Notes: a model not told the origin generated them from the sequence alone. Counted from the stretch's first letter, positions 13,701-23,632 are shown. The stretch is DNA of 64,000 nucleotides from Lutraria lutraria (GCA_964023205.1 OZ026834.1:31038756-31102755); one strand, 5' to 3'. Program-made: numbers and translations.

Positions 13701-16248
13701 CGATGTATATAATTGTTGCAGGTGATAGATTTAATACCCAATGGATCAAAACAAGCTGTGACTAATGAGAACAAACTGCAATATTTAGATTATCTAGCGC
13801 AGTACAGACTAGCTAATACAGTCCGTGACCAGATTGATAGTTTCCTAAAAGGTCTAAATGAACTTATTCCTGACAACTTACTCAGCATATTTGATGAAAA
13901 TGAATTGGAGGTAAGTTTTAAGCTTTATTTCAGCTGGTAAACTCTAAGCTTTATTTCAGCTGGTAAACTCTAAGCTTTATTTCAGCTGGTAAACTCTAAG
14001 CTTTATTTCAGCTGGTAAACTCTAAGCTTTATTTCAGCTGGTAAACTCTAAGCTTTATTTCAGCTGCCTCTATCTTCAGCTTATCATATTCAATGGCAAA
14101 CTGAATTTTCTATGCATAATTTCACAAAAGTTTTTAAACAAAAAGAACAGAAATTGGTTCTGGAATCATTCCAATTGAAGCTTTTTCTTTCTTTCTCAGA
14201 CATCAGCTGAGTCTGCAATAGAGACTACAGTTTATGTTAAAGAATATATCTGTGTATCATATGTGTGTGTATCATTATTATTATAATAGTGAACTTATTA
14301 ATCAAATTTGTACAGTTACTAAAGCATCTAAATCATTTCTGTATGGAAATAGTGATTTCCTCCAGAGAGTTATATTTCCTGTGTCTTGTGAGAAATCTTT
14401 TGTTTTATTGAAATTTTTCACTCTCACTTTATTGATTTGAAACTTGCTGATAAATGTATTCATTCATTTCCTCTTTCTGTCTAAACTGGCGTCAAATTAG
14501 CCCAGCCTTGTTGCTTGTGTTATCAAGGCTCACTTGTTTGGGTATTAGATTTGTAATTGATGAGAATATTCAGTTCTTCAGTCTTTTGAATGAATTATTG
14601 CATGAGCTGGAAATTGCTTTGAATGAAACAATTTATTGTACAGAAGCAGTTCTGCATTTTAACCGAGTAATTTGATGAACTTGAATGTCAGGTTGTGCTT
14701 GATTCATGAACAAGCATTTTTCTCACCCTTTAATTGAAGCGCAAATTAAATGATACAGAGTCTGTTCTGGCACATTTTTTTCTAACATTTATAGTTTAAA
14801 ACTTGAAACATATATGGCATATTTAAAGAAAAAAATATCTCAGATGAAATATTTTATGAATCATACTTCACCCCCACCCCTCCAAAACAGAATCTTTAAC
14901 AATCATTTTACTATATTTTAGTTGCTGATGTGTGGTATGAGAAAATACAGTGTTGCAGATTTAAAAACCAACCATGTTGTGACAGGGTCATCTCATGCAT
15001 TCCGCAGGGTGAGTAGAGTTCTTGTAGATTTGTACACCAGTCTGTTCACTTGTATACCAGTCTGTGTAATAGTGTACCAGTCTGTTTAATTGTGTGCCCA
15101 CCTGTGTAATTGTGTACTGGTCTGTTTAATTGTGTACTGGTCTGTTTAATTGTGTACCACTCTGTTTAATTGTGTACTGGTCTGTTTAATTGTGTACTGG
15201 TCTATTCATTTACGTACCTGTCTGTGTAATTGTGTACTGGTCTGTTTAATTGTGTACTAGTCTATTCATTTGTGCACAAGTCTGTTTAATCGTTAAATAT
15301 ATACATTTTTGTACATTACTATAAAAACTGATGAAAGATTGGTTGTAATAAGGAATACATGTATTTTATTTTAAATTCTGTACACTTTATTCAGGTATTG
15401 GACTGGTTCTGGACGATCATTGGGAGTTTTAGTGATGAACAGATGGCAAGACTTCTACAGTTTACGACTGGCTGTTCCCAGTTACCTCCTGGAGGATTTT
15501 CTGAATTAGTTCCCAAGTTTCAGATTTCACCTGGATACACATATAACACGCTTCCCACCGCTCATACTTGGTAGGTTGTTGGTTTTTTTCACAGGGATTA
15601 CGGGCTAAACATCACATCAACAGACAAGGTCATTTGGCAACTTTACCAGCTTCAACAATCAAGGACATTCCATTAGCCAACTTGACTGCTTCCACACATG
15701 TGAATTTTTATCCTTCCTGTAATACCGACCAGTTCTGCAGTTATAATTTGAGGGCTTAGTTATTGAATAGTTCAAGAAATGTTCTTGCCTTGTTCTTATA
15801 AACTACACTGTGGCTAACACTTATGCTACTTTCAACTGTTGTCATGGTGATTTGAATAATCATCATGTACTGAATCTTAGCTTGGATCATTATCCTATGT
15901 AAGAACAAAAACCTTTGCTACAAGCCATATTTCTTGTATCACTTTTATGATTTATTTCTATTTGGAACAAATAAGATTCTTTTCCTTGATTAACTAACTG
16001 TAACCAATGGATACTAATGAAAAGAATCAATGAAAAAAAAAATTCTGTTTCAGGTGATATTTGGTAAACTGGTTGATAATTTTATCTTAGATTTCAAAGT
16101 TTTTTATTAAATAATCTGTACATGATGTTGTATTGTATATTTCAGCTTTAACAATCTATGTTTGCCTGACTATGATAGCATAGAACAATTCCATCGGTCA
16201 TTGCTTATTGCCATCAATGAAGGAAATACTGGATTTGGACTGGTTTAG
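1579..16248 (+). CDS. AREL1: AREL1-like HECT E3 ubiquitin ligase, 5' part outside window (14 exons)
   Basis: The spliced exons encode about 620 residues ending in a HECT domain. AREL1 transfers ubiquitin through a HECT cysteine thioester and in mammals targets IAP antagonists in the cytosol, limiting apoptosis (family knowledge). Seen here: DWGGLRREWFE, YEFAGKIVGKCLYES, RSFLAQLIGLR, YFETDDPELYK, FLKGLNELIP, IFDENELELLMCG, LLQFTTG, QLPPGGF and LPTAHTC, in HECT order. Exactly 33 residues follow the catalytic Cys, the same as I recall for human AREL1 (about 823 aa), so roughly 200 N-terminal residues, including most of the filamin-like repeat, should lie upstream of the window. All 13 exon junctions are GT..AG and phase-compatible. 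Coordinates join 1579-1742, 3511-3679, 4201-4331, 5056-5133, 8037-8178, 8500-8621, 9464-9539, 10239-10351, 12630-12818, 13160-13285, 13722-13910, 14922-15008, 15395-15570 and 16146-16248. Assignment to AREL1 rather than another HECT family is by remembered motif similarity. Confidence 0.93.
3511..3679 (+). CDS. AREL1: AREL1 coding exon b
   Basis: The acceptor is ttgttttcag and the donor GTAAGT. It starts in phase 0 with CGSKTKHIPTTQIFY and ends with one base of a Ser codon. The alternating hydrophobic pattern (CFQASVSYGDINLKNGDFNI) suggests beta strands. Confidence 0.87.
4201..4331 (+). CDS. AREL1: AREL1 coding exon c
   Basis: The acceptor is tactttacag and the donor AAG/GTAGAA. The split Ser codon is completed and the exon ends in phase 0. 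The peptide contains WYEARLIECNNEK and ends KVYIYITPK. Confidence 0.87.
5056..5133 (+). CDS. AREL1: AREL1 coding exon d (26 codons)
   Basis: The acceptor is tttttttcag and the donor AAA/GTAAGT. Phase is 0 on both sides. The peptide runs QLKLKEYFLKIIGKRLFTYR and then VCPSTK. Confidence 0.85.
5488..5629. repeat. MITE, CAGTCAAACCTGT terminal inverted repeats
   Basis: The left end CAGTCAAACCTGT (after TA) is matched by ACAGGTTTGACTG at the right end, giving an element of about 142 bp inside an AREL1 intron. Ends and the TA flank are typical of non-autonomous Tc1/mariner-superfamily elements. The right-hand TA is mutated. Confidence 0.75.
7285..7640 (+). repeat. Degenerate ~155-bp tandem repeat (three copies)
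   Basis: Three degenerate copies contain TTGGATCTT.ATCAAACTT followed by AATGTAT, at about 7295, 7445 and 7605. The period is therefore 150-157 bp. This lies in the AREL1 intron between exons d and e, and the short open frame across it is a by-product. Confidence 0.6.
8037..8178 (+). CDS. AREL1: AREL1 coding exon e
   Basis: The acceptor is ctttatttcag; the donor is G/GTACTG, weaker than the others. The peptide has SPIFTIDDGAQAPVVLAAKD and then ATFTKFLLRNIG, the linker leading into the HECT region. It leaves in phase 1. Confidence 0.87.
8500..8621 (+). CDS. AREL1: AREL1 coding exon f
   Basis: The acceptor is ctgtttcag and the donor TCT/GTAAGT. The peptide starts GGSETFQDKQTFFYHEVR, closely resembling the AREL1 segment that precedes the HECT N-lobe. 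Confidence 0.92.
8672..8864. repeat. TA-flanked MITE, CAGTGCAACCTCTC terminal inverted repeats
   Basis: The sequence is TA-CAGTGCAACCTCTC ... GAGAGGTTGTACTG-TA, a 193-bp element with TA target duplication, consistent with the Tc1/mariner superfamily. GGTTGT words recur inside it. Confidence 0.78.
8973..9062. repeat. Short MITE, CAGTAAAGTCTGTG end
   Basis: The left end TA-CAGTAAAGTCTGTG and the right end TTTGTCTGTACTG are imperfect inverted repeats. The interior (ACACCTCTGAATAAA) resembles the elements at 42183 and 42637, so it is a short or deleted member of that family. Confidence 0.6.
9464..9539 (+). CDS. AREL1: AREL1 coding exon g
   Basis: The acceptor is tattctatttcag and the donor G/GTAAGT. 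The peptide contains SFDVSDWCKNFEITFIGEEG, the first strand of the HECT N-lobe. Confidence 0.92.
9866..10170. repeat. MITE-like element with TACCCCCGC ends
   Basis: ATACCCCCGC near 9890 is inverted as GCGGGGGTAT at 10160-10169, just before AREL1 exon h. The interior has a CCAACCAAC/CCGACCGA tract at about 10092-10122. The left boundary is uncertain. Confidence 0.6.
10239..10351 (+). CDS. AREL1: AREL1 coding exon h (HECT N-lobe)
   Basis: The acceptor is atttttcag and the donor CTG/GTGAGT. It encodes GLDWGGLRREWFESVCTQLF, the HECT hallmark 'D-GG-RREW', and ends SDDSQGL in phase 0. Confidence 0.95.
10412..11170 (+). repeat. 28-bp minisatellite in AREL1 intron h
   Basis: About 27 tandem units of GACTGAGGCTGTATCTCATG + TGTGAAAA occur, with 21-bp short variants (GACGTATCTCATGTGTGAAAA). 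Open frames on the minus strand here (for example a 111-residue one) are by-products of the repeat. One further partial unit lies beyond the inserted element, at 12343-12365. Confidence 0.92.
11171..12342. mobile_element. hAT-like non-autonomous element inserted in the minisatellite
   Basis: The ends are TAGGGCTGGGAA and TTCCCAGCCGTA (imperfect inverted repeats). The 1172-bp element sits between two copies of the array motif .TGAAAAG (11163-11170 and 12343-12350), which fits an 8-bp target duplication. Its subterminal regions are packed with palindromic ATTCGAATATTCGAAT. No transposase reading frame is visible. 8-bp duplications and T/CAGGG ends are typical of hAT elements; the superfamily is inferred. 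Confidence 0.75.
12630..12818 (+). CDS. AREL1: AREL1 coding exon i (HECT N-lobe)
   Basis: The acceptor is ctgttacag and the donor AGG/GTATGT. It encodes YEFAGKIVGKCLYESA and RFSRSFLAQLIGLRVHYR. Between them lies a short low-complexity stretch (TYRQSYRQ) that is slightly longer than the matching human AREL1 stretch as I recall it. Confidence 0.95.
13160..13285 (+). CDS. AREL1: AREL1 coding exon j (HECT)
   Basis: The acceptor is acttttcag and the donor AAG/GTAAAC. The peptide begins YFETDDPELYKTKIKYIEE and contains MELTFSEEEY. Phase is 0 on both sides. Confidence 0.95.
13722..13910 (+). CDS. AREL1: AREL1 coding exon k (HECT)
   Basis: The acceptor is tgttgcag and the donor GAG/GTAAGT. The peptide contains NKLQYLDYLAQYRLAN, FLKGLNELIPDNLLSIFDEN and ELE. 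Exons i to k are all phase 0. Confidence 0.95.
13919..14066 (+). repeat. 26-bp minisatellite made of splice-site-like words
   Basis: Five full units and a partial one of TAAGCTTTATTTCAGCTGGT+AAACTC begin 9 bases after the exon k donor site. Each unit holds TTTATTTCAG (acceptor-like) followed by CTG/GTAAAC (donor-like). Confidence 0.95.
14922..15008 (+). CDS. AREL1: AREL1 coding exon l (HECT)
   Basis: The acceptor is actatatttTAG and the donor AGG/GTGAGT. It encodes LLMCGMRKYSVADLKTNHVV and ends SHAFRR in phase 0. Confidence 0.94.
15029..15293 (+). repeat. 20-bp minisatellite in AREL1 intron l
   Basis: About 13 tandem units of consensus TTGTGTACTGGTCTGTTTAA occur just downstream of the exon l donor, degenerate at both ends. 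Confidence 0.92.
15395..15570 (+). CDS. AREL1: AREL1 coding exon m (HECT C-lobe up to the active site)
   Basis: The acceptor is ctttattcag and the donor TTG/GTAGGT. The peptide has VLDWFWTIIGSFSDEQMARL, LQFTTGCSQLPPGGFSEL and NTLPTAHT. It leaves with two bases (TG) of the catalytic Cys codon. Confidence 0.95.
16146..16248 (+). CDS. AREL1: AREL1 terminal coding exon n
   Basis: The acceptor is gtatatttcag. The first base, C, completes the catalytic Cys codon. The exon continues FNNLCLPDYDSIEQFHRSLL and ends GNTGFGLV followed by TAG. Confidence 0.95.
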
Positions 16249-17262
16249 TGCTTTTATATTTGTTGTGGATTAGCTGTAGATATCATGAACCAGTCAAGAA
16301 ATTTGTCATCATCTGCATTTTCTGTTTTGACCATGAAAACATAAAAACTTGACCATGAAAAAATAAAGTTATTATTTTGCTTGTTGAAGCATTGCTGTGT
16401 TGACTTTAATGGTAATGTCGTGAAAATTAAAAAAGTCAAGGAAGTTGACATCTATATGATTTTGCTGGTTTAAACACCTTTATGGAAATATCGTGAAAAT
16501 GGAAACCAGTCAAGAATATAGAGGAAATACTCCTCTGGACTGATTTAATGTTTTCTGTTCACTCTAATATGAATGGGGCAATAAATGGTGAAAACCAGTC
16601 AGTAACGTGGATATTTGTGAGTCTGGTTTCAATTTTATGCCAGACTGATTGTGTTAACAGATTAGAAAGTTGATAAAGAGATTAAGAGTTTGTCAAAACT
16701 ACTTATATTTTCACTATTGGAATATTAATGAGTGTTACTTTATATTGTAAGGAATTATTATATTGGACAGTTTTATGTCTACTTCAAGCGGCTATATTTT
16801 ATTAATGAAGTTCTCAAAATCAGATACATGTACATCAAATTATTTATGATCAAAATTTGTTGAATTTGAAATAATAACATAATAAATTTTGATACCTTTT
16901 AAATTTTGTATAATGTGTGGAGTATGATGGGTCCTGATTGTTATGGATTAAGTAAAGAATTTTTAGAAATATTTTCTCCACTATGAAATCTGGCATGACC
17001 TGTGCCATGTTGATTTGACCTCTATGTGGGTATTCAGTTACTTATTTTCTAGACCAATTTGTTTTAATGCATGCTCATTATTTATTATTATAATTTTTTT
17101 CATATTTATATTTTGCCTCTTGAACTTTTGTTGTAATTTTTACATTATAATTTAAATAAGACACTTAAATAAGGATAATCTTGTGATTAACTTACTTGTC
17201 AAAATAATGTATTTGAAGGCATACTAGACTATTTTTCTATTAAGAGCTGACACCTTTCAGTG
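16249..17262 (+). other. AREL1: AREL1 3' UTR candidate and downstream spacer
   Basis: No coding sequence follows the TAG. AATAAA occurs at 16362-16367, about 115 bases after the stop, and again near 16881, so either could serve polyadenylation. The phrase 'gaccatgaaaa' with 'aaccagtcaag' recurs several times between 16280 and 16610, a loose repeat. Confidence 0.5.
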
Positions 17263-18172
17263 CATTGGGGACTAGCACATTGAAGGGATGGTGTATTATG
17301 GTTAATTAGGCATAAACTGGTTGTACAGGGTGTTTCATAATATGTTACACTTTCAAAACGATGTAGCACAAATACAAAGAGTCAAAGTGACTATATATTA
17401 TAGCTCATTTTAAAGGTCAGACAATGTAGTTTTTCTCTTTAACTTCTGTTGGGGAAAATGTTTATGTTGTGACGTCATTGATGACGTCAACAAATGTTGT
17501 ATGTTTCCAACATGTCGCTATCCAGAGGAAAATGTCAGAAAATTTTGAAGTTGTATTTTGAAAAAAAATATCAGTAATTTCTGAAATAAGAAGTATGAAA
17601 AAATGTACCCAAAGGAAAAAGCTATCAGCAGAATGCAAGTAACTAGAATAATAAAGAAGTTTGATAACACTGGATCAATGATAGCCAATTTGATGAATAT
17701 ATTTCATATGGTGCGACGTCAAAATGGACATCATTTTGAAAGGCTTATGTAAAAAGACATATATTTTAAATTGTGTTGGCTGCATTTTATTGTTTATGTA
17801 ACATTACATACTGAACATGTTATAAAACTGTAGTCTGAGGCCAGTTACATGGTCAAAATTTTGTTGTGTTATCTTTAGAAATACTGTATCACAATAAGGT
17901 TTGAAAGTGTAACATATATTATGAAACACCCTGTATAAAGTATAATGTATTAGCTATATGTAGACACCAGTTATGGTATTAGAAATTTGAGTGATTTTTT
18001 AAAAAGTTACATAGTGTTCAACTATTTTTGGTGCAGAAACCATCTATTTGGAAGATGTAACCCATGTATATGTATATATAATTATGATAAATGTGTTTTG
18101 GTGTATGTGGCCATTTTATTCCTATTAAATTAAGCATTAAACACCATCCCTTCAACATGCAAGTCCCCTATG
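17263..18172. mobile_element. Non-autonomous DNA element with 8-bp target duplication (host of a nested element)
   Basis: Left end CATTGGGGACTAGCACATTG and right end (reverse complement) CATAGGGGACTTGCATGTTG continue into a shared AAGGGATGGTGT. The element is flanked by the direct repeat TTTCAGTG at 17255-17262 and 18173-18180. Removing the nested 608-bp element and one TA leaves about 300 bp. An 8-bp duplication suggests hAT or a similar superfamily. Confidence 0.82.
17326..17933. mobile_element. TA-flanked 608-bp DNA element nested in the one above
   Basis: The left end CAGGGTGTTTCATAATATGT and the right end (reverse complement CAGGGTGTTTCATAATATAT) extend into GTTACACTTTCAAA. TA lies on both sides (17324-17325, 17934-17935). 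This fits a Tc1/mariner-superfamily element; no transposase is visible. Confidence 0.85.
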
Positions 18173-18653
18173 TTTCAGTGTATAATTATATGATATAATT
18201 CATGTGAAACTTGAAATTTCTTTCCATACAGAAAAACAATCAATGCATTTTTTGCTCAATTTTTTTTGTTGATTTTCTTTATTATCAAGCATATGTTCTG
18301 TAAGTGATCTGTATTTATTATATTTTACATTTTACTTAATATTTTCTCTGTGCTTGTTTAATATACCGTTTGTGATATGTGTTACATGAAGACATTTTTT
18401 TTAGACTTCCAATATTGATTTGTTTTTTATATTGATTTTTGTTACTGTTAAGTGATCTTTTCTCAATACATTTTGTACAGATTATAAAGCATCTGTTTTA
18501 AATGGAGCAACAAGTAATATATTATAATACCTCTAGGTCATAATCAGTGATTGGCTGTTCAGAGTATCCACATAGATGACGTAAGGAATGTAACTTCTGA
18601 CATTCATGTAAGAGTAATGGCCCTTGTCACAAGTAATTTAACTGTTCATTGTA

Positions 18654-18826
18654 CAATAGAACCTTTCTAATCCAAGATTGCTCAGACTGACAAAAATGAC
18701 CGGATTAGAGATTTTCAGACTAGAAAGATTGTAGATAGCAGCATTGAATGCATGATAAAAAGATTGAGACCAGCTGATGTGTTCGGTGTATAGAGGATTC
18801 CAGTTTGGATTAGGGAAGTTCTACTG
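18654..18826. repeat. TA-flanked 173-bp MITE, AGAACcTttCTAATCC ends
   Basis: TA-CAATAGAACCTTTCTAATCC on the left is matched by the reverse complement CAGTAGAACTTCCCTAATCC on the right, with TA flanks. The end sequence resembles pogo/Tigger-type mariner elements (inference). Confidence 0.75.
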
Positions 18827-19304
18827 TATAAGGGAGGAGAATTATTTGTTCATATGATTAATCAATAACAACATGTCCTTGATAGAAAGGGGGATAACTG
18901 ATCATGTTTCCTAGTATGTAATTGTTTTACAAGTGTGTTAATTATGTCATAGTACACACTAATACAAGAAGAGCATTTACACAAACTTCAAGGGAAGTAA
19001 CAGCTTTAAATTCAAAGGGGGGTAATTCCTCCAGGCATGTCACTATATTTATAGAAACATCTTGTTATCATCAATGTTTAGTTTTGTTTGCAAAATACTC
19101 AACTTTTAAGTTAAAACTTAAAAAGTATTTCTTTGTTTCTAATTATCATTTTGTTTATAAGATATTTATAACAGTTTTACGTTTGATTGCTTCATTTAGA
19201 ATATTCATTATTTTTAAATGCTTATTTGTTATTTGCTATGTTCATAGCTAAGCAGACCAAATGGTTCAGGGATTTATTTTGATTTTTTTTTATTTCTTTT
19301 AAGT

Positions 19305-19495
19305 TAGGTCATCCTTTAAAAAGTGTTGGCAAATGCACATAAAATAAAAAAATCCCTTGACATGAGAAGATTTTTTTACCGATTTGGACTGAAAAATGGT
19401 TCTTTATTCTAGCTTTCATTTTCAGTACAAGCATATGATTGTTTAGAGTTTGGGTCACATAACCACAAACCAACATTTTTTTAAGGATGGCCTTA
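19305..19495. repeat. MITE with TAGGcCATCCTTaAAAA ends
   Basis: TAGGTCATCCTTTAAAAAGT at the left is matched by the reverse complement TAAGGCCATCCTTAAAAAAA at the right. A single end of the same family (TTTTAAGGATGGCCTA) is seen at 32238. Confidence 0.65.
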
Positions 19496-20041
19496 ATGGT
19501 ATGAATTGGGATGTTTCTGTGCAAATTGAACGTACAGGAAATTTAACTAGAGCTGAGTTTTTTAACTTTATTCCTGTGACTGATTTTTTTACTTCATTAT
19601 TTAATTTAGTTATGAACACACAGTATTTAGCTTAGAATTAAGCTGATAGTAACCTTAGGCTCATATTTTTCCAGATTTTTTATATTTTTCTGGATTTTTT
19701 TATCACTATATAAATATGTGTCATTACATATAGTTGATTGAAATTATTTAACAGGCTTGTCACAATAAAAACATTCAATGGTAAATTATTTTTGATTGCA
19801 TACATTAAGATCCAAACCGTCAGATTCAATATTTCATTTGCAGTCATTTTGAGACTGTCTTTAAAGATACGTCTGTTTTTATACTTGATCATGGTTACAG
19901 TTCATGTGGTTGGCCACGTTTGTGTTAATTTTGAAACAATTGAAATAGCTATATTTTTAGACAGGCATTAATCATAATTGGCCAAAATTTACTCCATTGT
20001 GACAATGAAATGTACATGTATCAGGTTCAATGACTTGTGAA

Positions 20042-20224
20042 TACTGTGGAATCATTAATTTTCATTGGGTCGGCTCATCCACAAAATCAAATCCCCATGA
20101 ATTTGAATGCAGAGATAAGGCTTTTTTCAAAAATCAAAATCCACGAATTTATGTCCCCACGAAATAGCCATTTTAGTAAAAACCATGAAAATTGAGCCCA
20201 ATGAAAATAAATGAAAATAAAGTA
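20042..20224. repeat. MITE-like element, TACT...ATTTTCATTGGG ends
   Basis: AATTTTCATTGGGTCGGCTC at the left is inverted as GAGCCCAATGAAAAT near 20193-20207 and the block ends AGTA. The interior repeats 'aaaatcaaaatccacgaattt'. This is a palindromic dispersed-repeat structure; no target duplication could be defined. Confidence 0.55.
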
Positions 20225-22440
20225 CGTTTTTTTTTATATAAAATGATTAATGAATATATTTAAATGTAGTCTTAAAGAAATACTTCAGTAACATGTGTAT
20301 GGTTTTAATATTTCTTTTTGTTTTGCAAGCAATGCATTGTTTCTTCTGGCAGTCAAATAAAATCTTACTATTGATAATAAATTCCATTTCTTAGTTTTTG
20401 TTTACATTTTTGTAAATTTAAATATTATTGAATTTTTAATGTTTTAGGAGAGATTTGAGATTTTTCTTAAACAATAATTGTCATTAAAGTTGTATTAAGT
20501 TTTATACAATGTACCATGAATTAGTAAATTGCTTGTTTAGGTCTAACGTTAGTGATCTTTTTATCTGATTGGTCAACTTTTTGTTAAATATGAACAGGTC
20601 CTTATCACCTTATATGTTAGAATCACTATTTTGTACATTGTATAAAAAGCTGCTTATTGGTATTTGGCTTTTGCATTCTTTGGATATACAAATCTGGGGA
20701 TATCTAGCTATCAACAGCTTGAAAACCCTGTCTCAAATGTCTAGTATCTCAATGGTTCATTGGTCTAGTCTTAGCATTAACCAATGATATCACTGCATTC
20801 TAGGTCACGCCCCTCCAAACTCAGATTTGTGATCACAGAACCTTATGTTCTTCATGCTTATTTGTTCATGGATACTTTCTTACATGCAGTTTCTAACTTG
20901 AAGTCATAAACTTGAGATCGGCTTTCATGCTTAGAACTAACTCCCTTAAGATTGGTTTTCATACTCAGAATTATTTTTTATTTTCTACTTTTATTGGCTT
21001 AATTCACACTTTTTGTAGGACTTTTCAGAATTTAATTCAGATTTTGTCCATCACTCAGTATTTCCTGAATTCATCACAATTTTGAAAATTTGAATGAGAA
21101 TTTAAAGCTTGAAGATAAATCTTAAGTTTTATAATTTCAGACTGTAGACCTGTGTTGTTCTAATTCTGGAAGCCTTTGTTGACTGATTTAGAGACCACTG
21201 TCAAACACTAGTTTCTGATTGGTTGGTTCCATAGACAGTCTTAGAATTAACCAATGGAAAATTAAGCTGCATTATTTGACTGGTCTTCAAATTCTATTTA
21301 TTACTGTAAATATTGATAATGTATAATATCAAATAATCCTTACTTCAAGTATTTTTGTATTTTTTTAATGCGATGAACTACTTAATCACTTACATATATT
21401 CTTAGTTATTGCAGATATACAAACTTTTTATCAAAATGATTGTAGATTATCTGTGTAAAGCTTAGGTTTGGTTCACCATAAAGTCTGAGGAGTTCCAAAT
21501 GTATTTTTCATCATGTGTATTTGGATGCCTTTTGTTTTTGTCACCTTATATAGGAGGTGTAAGTGTCTACTTGCAGTCATATACTTTTATTACACTGTAC
21601 AATAATGTAGTTGTTAATTTTGTAATGTATACATTATAAACTGAATAATTATCTATTATAAATCTACTTGTTGTTTGTCTTCTTTCCTCACATTAATTCA
21701 CACAGCCATCCTTTATTGCTTACATGTATATCATTCAGTCATCCTTTACTGCCTAATACAATGTCATGTACTATGGAGTCCCTGTTGTGAGTTAGGTCAA
21801 AGACTTATAGTATAGGTCTTTGGTTAGGTCTGTAAATCTTCTTATCCACCAAATATGTAGAAAACTGTTCTTTATTATTAAAAATACAATTATTCTATGG
21901 ATAAAATGGTTGATATAAGCCAGATGCTTCTTTGTGGCTGTTTTAGTACTGATGAACAGAAATATTCGTGATGATCGTCCTATTGGTCAATAAACATTTT
22001 TGGTTCCACCCAAAATTCAATCCAACACAGTATGTCAATATCACATGACTACATGGTTCCACCAATAAAAGTAACCATAAACTAGTATAAGGTAAAATGC
22101 TAAATATAATTGTATTTCATAATAAAACACATAAAATTATAAAAGAAAAAACAGGTAAATATGCTACATATACAGTAATTGCACCTTTAAAGATCAACAG
22201 ATATAAAAAAGCTTCATTTTAATATACTTCTATAAAATAAAACATGATTGATATGTGACAATAATGAAAAAAAGTGACTGAAACAATAATGCTGTACATC
22301 TATTACTAGTTAATAAATTTTATTTATCACAACTAAACCTCATACATGGCTGTAAAAAATACTGCTTGGGTACACATGCACTAAATTAGTTAGGGAGACA
22401 ACTTGCACCCTAAGCTGGTTTAAACTGATTCATGTCACAT
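20225..22440. other. AT-rich intergenic spacer, no recognised feature
   Basis: I see no exon with conserved-looking coding sequence and no clear inverted or tandem repeat. Short open frames (for example 20569-20787) have no splice context or recognisable content. Confidence 0.4.
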
Positions 22441-22723
22441 GTATGGTTTGAATCATCTGATGCTCTGATTGGCTCTCCTTCCCACCCATTTCCAGGGTAA
22501 CCTTCCCCTTGTTTACTCTTTCCATCACAAAAGTAGTCTCCCCTTCCTAAAGGTACCATTCACATCCCCAGGTAACCCTCCACTACTGGCGTGGCTTCCT
22601 ATCTAGGTACTGTAGGCTTTTTTTTAACAAGAAGATAACAATGCAAAAAAACGCAAAACAATGAATGGTTAGGAGCTGGATGAATGGACCATCAGAGTAC
22701 CCATGCAAAGCTTACATGTACAT

Positions 22724-22876
22724 GCAGAACTGCAAGAACTTCATATTAAAATATTTTAGGCTATAGCACACCGGAAAATGCTGCAGAATGCATCTCCGGA
22801 AATCTACGGTGAAAAGATGCTCACTTAGAAAGAAGCCTACACATTATAATAGGGCAAGCTACGCCCCTGACAGTCA
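22724..22876 (-). repeat. Dispersed repeat copy A (CAGGGGCGTAGC family)
   Basis: This block shares GCAGAATGCATCTCCGG, ATCTACGGTGAAAAGATG and GGGCAAGCTACGCCCCTG, in the same order, with copies at 23399-23632 and (more diverged) 48890-49033. On the minus strand it begins CAGGGGCGTAGCTTGCCC. The element class is not recognised. Confidence 0.7.
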
Positions 22877-23398
22877 CAGACATAATTTATAAAAGGATGT
22901 TTTTATTCTAGACTTAACAGACACAAACAATAGGTAGTTGAATCGTTTTGTTCAAATTCAAGTTCTAAAATGCGATATTTTTTCGGTTTGTATAGCATAT
23001 ATAATAATAACTCTACATAAATATGCATATAATATCATTCTAAGACAAAGATTCTAAGAAATATTGAAGAAATTATTTTCAGATTACGGAGAATTTTGCA
23101 CCAAATTACCATACCACTACGTTCAAATTATCTCCCTTATTAAAAACCACAAAATGTTATTCTGACTTTATTTTCCTGTTTTTCCTTCCTCAAATCATTA
23201 ATTTAACATCCTTACTAATATCCCTATCTACAAGGCAAACATTTATTTAGCTGATTATAATCATAAAAACGATATTATGTAAAGATGTGTCTCAGGACCG
23301 TGGGAAAATTAATTTTGGATTCAAAAGTCAGCTCGATTTGCTTCCCTTAGACATTAAGGTAATAAGGGAATATGAACAAGAATGACCTTTGAATGCAG

Positions 23399-23632
23399 AT
23401 TTTACAAAACGTTTGCAACTTTTGTGGAAAATCATTTGATAAATGATAACTCAAAATGAATAAATCTATCAGGGAAAAACTGCAAGATCTTCATATTAAA
23501 TATGTCAGGCTATAGCACATTGGATTATACTGCAGAATGCATCTCCGGCAATCTACGGTGAAAAGATGCCCCGGACCCCCTTAGATAGGTGCCTACACAT
23601 TATTATAGGGCAAGCTACGCCCCTGCCCACCC
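23399..23632 (-). repeat. Dispersed repeat copy B (CAGGGGCGTAGC family)
   Basis: This is a longer copy than the one at 22724. It also includes GGAAAATCATTTGATAAATG, which is shared with the copy near 48900. It ends in GGGCAAGCTACGCCCCTG. Confidence 0.7.

Noticed and set aside
18922..19251. 109-aa frame downstream of AREL1
   Set aside because: Low-complexity Phe/Ile/Tyr-rich translation of AT-rich DNA without splice signals or recognisable domain.
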